From: Candidatus Thiodiazotropha sp. CDECU1
Lineage (GTDB): Bacteria > Pseudomonadota > Gammaproteobacteria > Chromatiales > Chromatiaceae
DNA: 64,000 bases
Direction of reading: 5' to 3'
Assembly: GCF_963455295.1 (NCBI RefSeq)
Contig: NZ_OY734020.1
Coordinates: forward strand, 992,001-1,056,000
The translations under genes and the position numbers were made by a program. Every line of letters begins with the position of its first letter. Within the stretch, counting starts at the first letter, position 1. The notes beneath the pieces were generated by a model. That model saw only the letters and a list, made by a program, of their open reading frames with translations. It did no database searches and was not told the DNA's origin. This document shows, piece by piece, positions 62,229-64,000 of this stretch.

Positions 62229-63704
62229 TTAGAAGCTTCCCGCGTTGATCCATAGATGCACGACGATACTGGCAGCGTATCCCAAGGCGATCACCGGTGT
62301 CCATTTGAGATGGCCGAAAAAGGTATATTTTCCCCGTGCCTGTCCCATTAGCGCGACCCCGGCCGCGGAACCGATTGAGAGCATCGACCCCCCCACACCT
62401 GCGGTGAGGGTGACCAGCAGCCATTGTCCCATGGACATATCCGGCATCATGGTCAGGACTGCGAACATCACCGGGATATTGTCGACGATGGCTGAGAGTA
62501 TGCCGACCATGATGTTTGCCGGTGTTTCGTTCATCGCTTGGGTCAGGTCGAGTGCCGCACCCCATTGGGTATACATCATCTCGGAAACCACAGCCAGGTA
62601 GCCGATAAAGCCGAGACCACCGACGCAGAGTACAACGCCGTAGAAGAAGAGCAGGGTGTCCCATTCGGCGCGAGCAACCTTGTTGAAGACGTCGAAGGAG
62701 ACCATGTCACCCATCTGGCCGTCATGCTCCATCTCGATCAGGTCCTCCTTGGTCAGGTGGGGATGTTCCAGGTGGAAGGTCTTTTTCAGGAAGAAACCGA
62801 AGAACTGGAGATAGGCCAGGCCGGTCAACATACCGATCACCGGCGGCATGCCAAGGAAGTTGTGGAAACTGACGGCGGTCACAATGGTTGCCAGAAAGAG
62901 GACCATGATACGTTTCGCACCGCGCTTCATCTCCACCCCGTCGCCACCCCCCTGTGGCTTCTCGTCAGGCACCGCAAAATGCATGATTGAGGCAGGTATC
63001 ACCCAGTTCACCAGAGAGGGTACAAAGAGGGCGAAGAAGGCCCAGAAATCGACAGGTCCCTGGGCGGTCACCACACTCTTCTGCCACACCATCAGGGTGG
63101 TGATGTCGCCAAACGGACTGAATGCACCGCCGGCATTCGCCGCCACCACGATATTGATACAGGCCAGGAGGATGAATTTCGTGTTGCTACCGCCCACGGC
63201 CAGGACCACGGCACACATCAGCAGGGCGGTGGTGAGGTTGTCGGCGATGGGGGAGATGAAGAAGGCCAGCACACCGGTGATCCAGAACAGCTTGCGGAAA
63301 CCGAAACCCTTGCTGACCAGCCAGGAGCGCAGTTTTTCGAACACATTCCGCTCATCCATGGCATTGATATAGGTCATGGCCACCAGCAGGAAGAGCATTA
63401 ATTCCGCATATTCCAGGAGGTTATGGCGTACCATCTCTTCGGCGGCATGGGGCATGTCGTGGGTGTGGTAGTACCAGGCGATCAGGCCCCAGATCATGCC
63501 GGCGGCGAGGATAACCGGCTTGGACTTGCGCAGATGGGTGAACTCCTCCGCCATCACCAGCAGATAAGCAACAGTGAAGATACCGATCGCGGTAAAACCT
63601 ACCCAGTGGTTGGTCAGGTCAAAATGATCCCCTCCTGATGATGCCGCGGCGAAGGCCGCGGATGGCCAGAGAAAGGAGATAAGTATGGTAGCAATAAGTC
63701 TCAC
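62229..63704 (-). CDS. nhaD: NhaD-type Na+/H+ antiporter, copy 2
   Basis: A 491-residue paralogue of the preceding gene. Shared motifs are FFISPIADNLTTALLMCAV, NAGGAFSPFGDITTLMVWQ and GVGGSMLSIGSAAGVALMGQ. It differs by a longer insert (EHPHLTKEDLIEMEHDGQM near residue 310). The two copies come from an old duplication. It probably is the first of a two-gene transcript. Confidence 0.9.
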   Translation of the reverse strand: MRLIATILISFLWPSAAFAAASSGGDHFDLTNHWVGFTAIGIFTVAYLLVMAEEFTHLRKSKPVILAAGMIWGLIAWYYHTHDMPHAAEEMVRHNLLEYAELMLFLLVAMTYINAMDERNVFEKLRSWLVSKGFGFRKLFWITGVLAFFISPIADNLTTALLMCAVVLAVGGSNTKFILLACINIVVAANAGGAFSPFGDITTLMVWQKSVVTAQGPVDFWAFFALFVPSLVNWVIPASIMHFAVPDEKPQGGGDGVEMKRGAKRIMVLFLATIVTAVSFHNFLGMPPVIGMLTGLAYLQFFGFFLKKTFHLEHPHLTKEDLIEMEHDGQMGDMVSFDVFNKVARAEWDTLLFFYGVVLCVGGLGFIGYLAVVSEMMYTQWGAALDLTQAMNETPANIMVGILSAIVDNIPVMFAVLTMMPDMSMGQWLLVTLTAGVGGSMLSIGSAAGVALMGQARGKYTFFGHLKWTPVIALGYAASIVVHLWINAGSF

Positions 63705-64000
63705 TGATGCACCCCAAAAAAATATTATTGTTGGCTGTATCTAATACCAAACCCCGAATTCTCTGTGATGCTTGAGATCGGGTCAACTGTTTCCCGTTTT
63801 AATCCCCCTTTTATTGATGGCTAACCGGTCCCGGCATGGTGCATGGGGATGTTTTCGACTGTTTACGGGGCTGGGTGTGGTAAGTGTCAAGTGAAAAAGT
63901 CACACCTTGGATGGTGTCATGTCATATGGGATCCGGGCTGAGAGGTGAATAGTTTGAGTGAGAGGGTTTAACGCGTTGCATCGAGGACCTGCTGATGGAT
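63705..64000. other. Right end of window, no gene seen
   Basis: These 296 bases upstream of the second NhaD gene contain its promoter region and nothing else I can support. The sequence ends inside what may be the next intergenic region. Confidence 0.4.

Noticed and set aside
1-64000. tRNA, rRNA, CRISPR arrays, prophage or integrase genes
   Set aside because: I looked through the intergenic regions and saw no tRNA cloverleaf, no regularly spaced direct repeats and no phage-type genes.

Overview
The window looks like the chromosome of a flagellated, chemolithoautotrophic gammaproteobacterium, most likely a sulfur oxidiser of the Sedimenticola / Candidatus Thiodiazotropha kind. That placement is inferred from gene content and protein style, not from a marker-gene search. 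The main support is two complete RuBisCO systems side by side: form I cbbLS-cbbQ-cbbO and form II cbbM-cbbQ-cbbO. With them are cbbR, a phosphoribulokinase, a flagellar filament cluster and typical gammaproteobacterial housekeeping blocks (ffh, then rpsP-rimM-trmD-rplS). No carboxysome genes are present, so the form I enzyme appears to be of the cbbQO-associated, non-carboxysomal type.

Layout. 1-5.8 kb: end of flgK, flgL, a small mobile element, flagellin with a sigma-28 promoter, flaG, fliD, fliS and a fliT-like gene. 5.8-10.3 kb: ypjD (divergent), ffh and the rpsP-rimM-trmD-rplS operon with a terminator. 10.3-14.2 kb: a Pat-like protein acetyltransferase (acyl-CoA synthetase + GNAT) divergent from a histone-deacetylase-family enzyme. 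14.4-23 kb: exonuclease I, an ankyrin lipoprotein, a K+ channel plus separate RCK subunit, a DUF3108 protein, and a sterol-desaturase-family membrane enzyme translationally coupled to an acidic repeat protein. 23-30 kb: a membrane coiled-coil protein, nadA with an NrtR-type regulator, HDOD and GAF-GGDEF signalling proteins, and a dynamin-like GTPase. 29.9-36 kb: SCP2-like protein, RND adaptor, and an RND pump with an unusual histone-H1-like tail, followed by a second mobile element. 36-40.4 kb: two secreted proteins with YRFRP-type repeats, a ParA ATPase, a DUF302 protein and a second coiled-coil protein. 40.4-43.5 kb: a FimX-like degenerate GGDEF-EAL protein and a DAHP synthase. 43.7-56.6 kb: the RuBisCO region. 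56.7-63.7 kb: dxs, gloB, phosphoribulokinase and two tandem NhaD-type antiporters.

The carbon-fixation genes form one functional block. Each RuBisCO has its own CbbQ (MoxR-type AAA+) and CbbO (von Willebrand A) activase pair. CbbR is divergent from cbbL, and a nearly identical ATAAG-N6-CTTAT palindrome lies upstream of both cbbL and cbbM, suggesting shared control by CbbR. Phosphoribulokinase supplies the substrate.

The window is also rich in small non-coding repeats. There are six loci of GTAG-headed REP palindromes; three of the four doublets sit inside a larger inverted repeat and two of those lie within the form II RuBisCO operon. Two TA-flanked MITE-like elements sit directly after stop codons. 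A separate inverted-repeat family occupies both intercistronic gaps of cbbL-cbbS-cbbQ. The best candidates for undescribed biology are the YRFRP-repeat/ParA/DUF302/coiled-coil neighbourhood and its paralogue at 23 kb, the RND pump with a basic tail, and the acetyltransferase/deacetylase pair.
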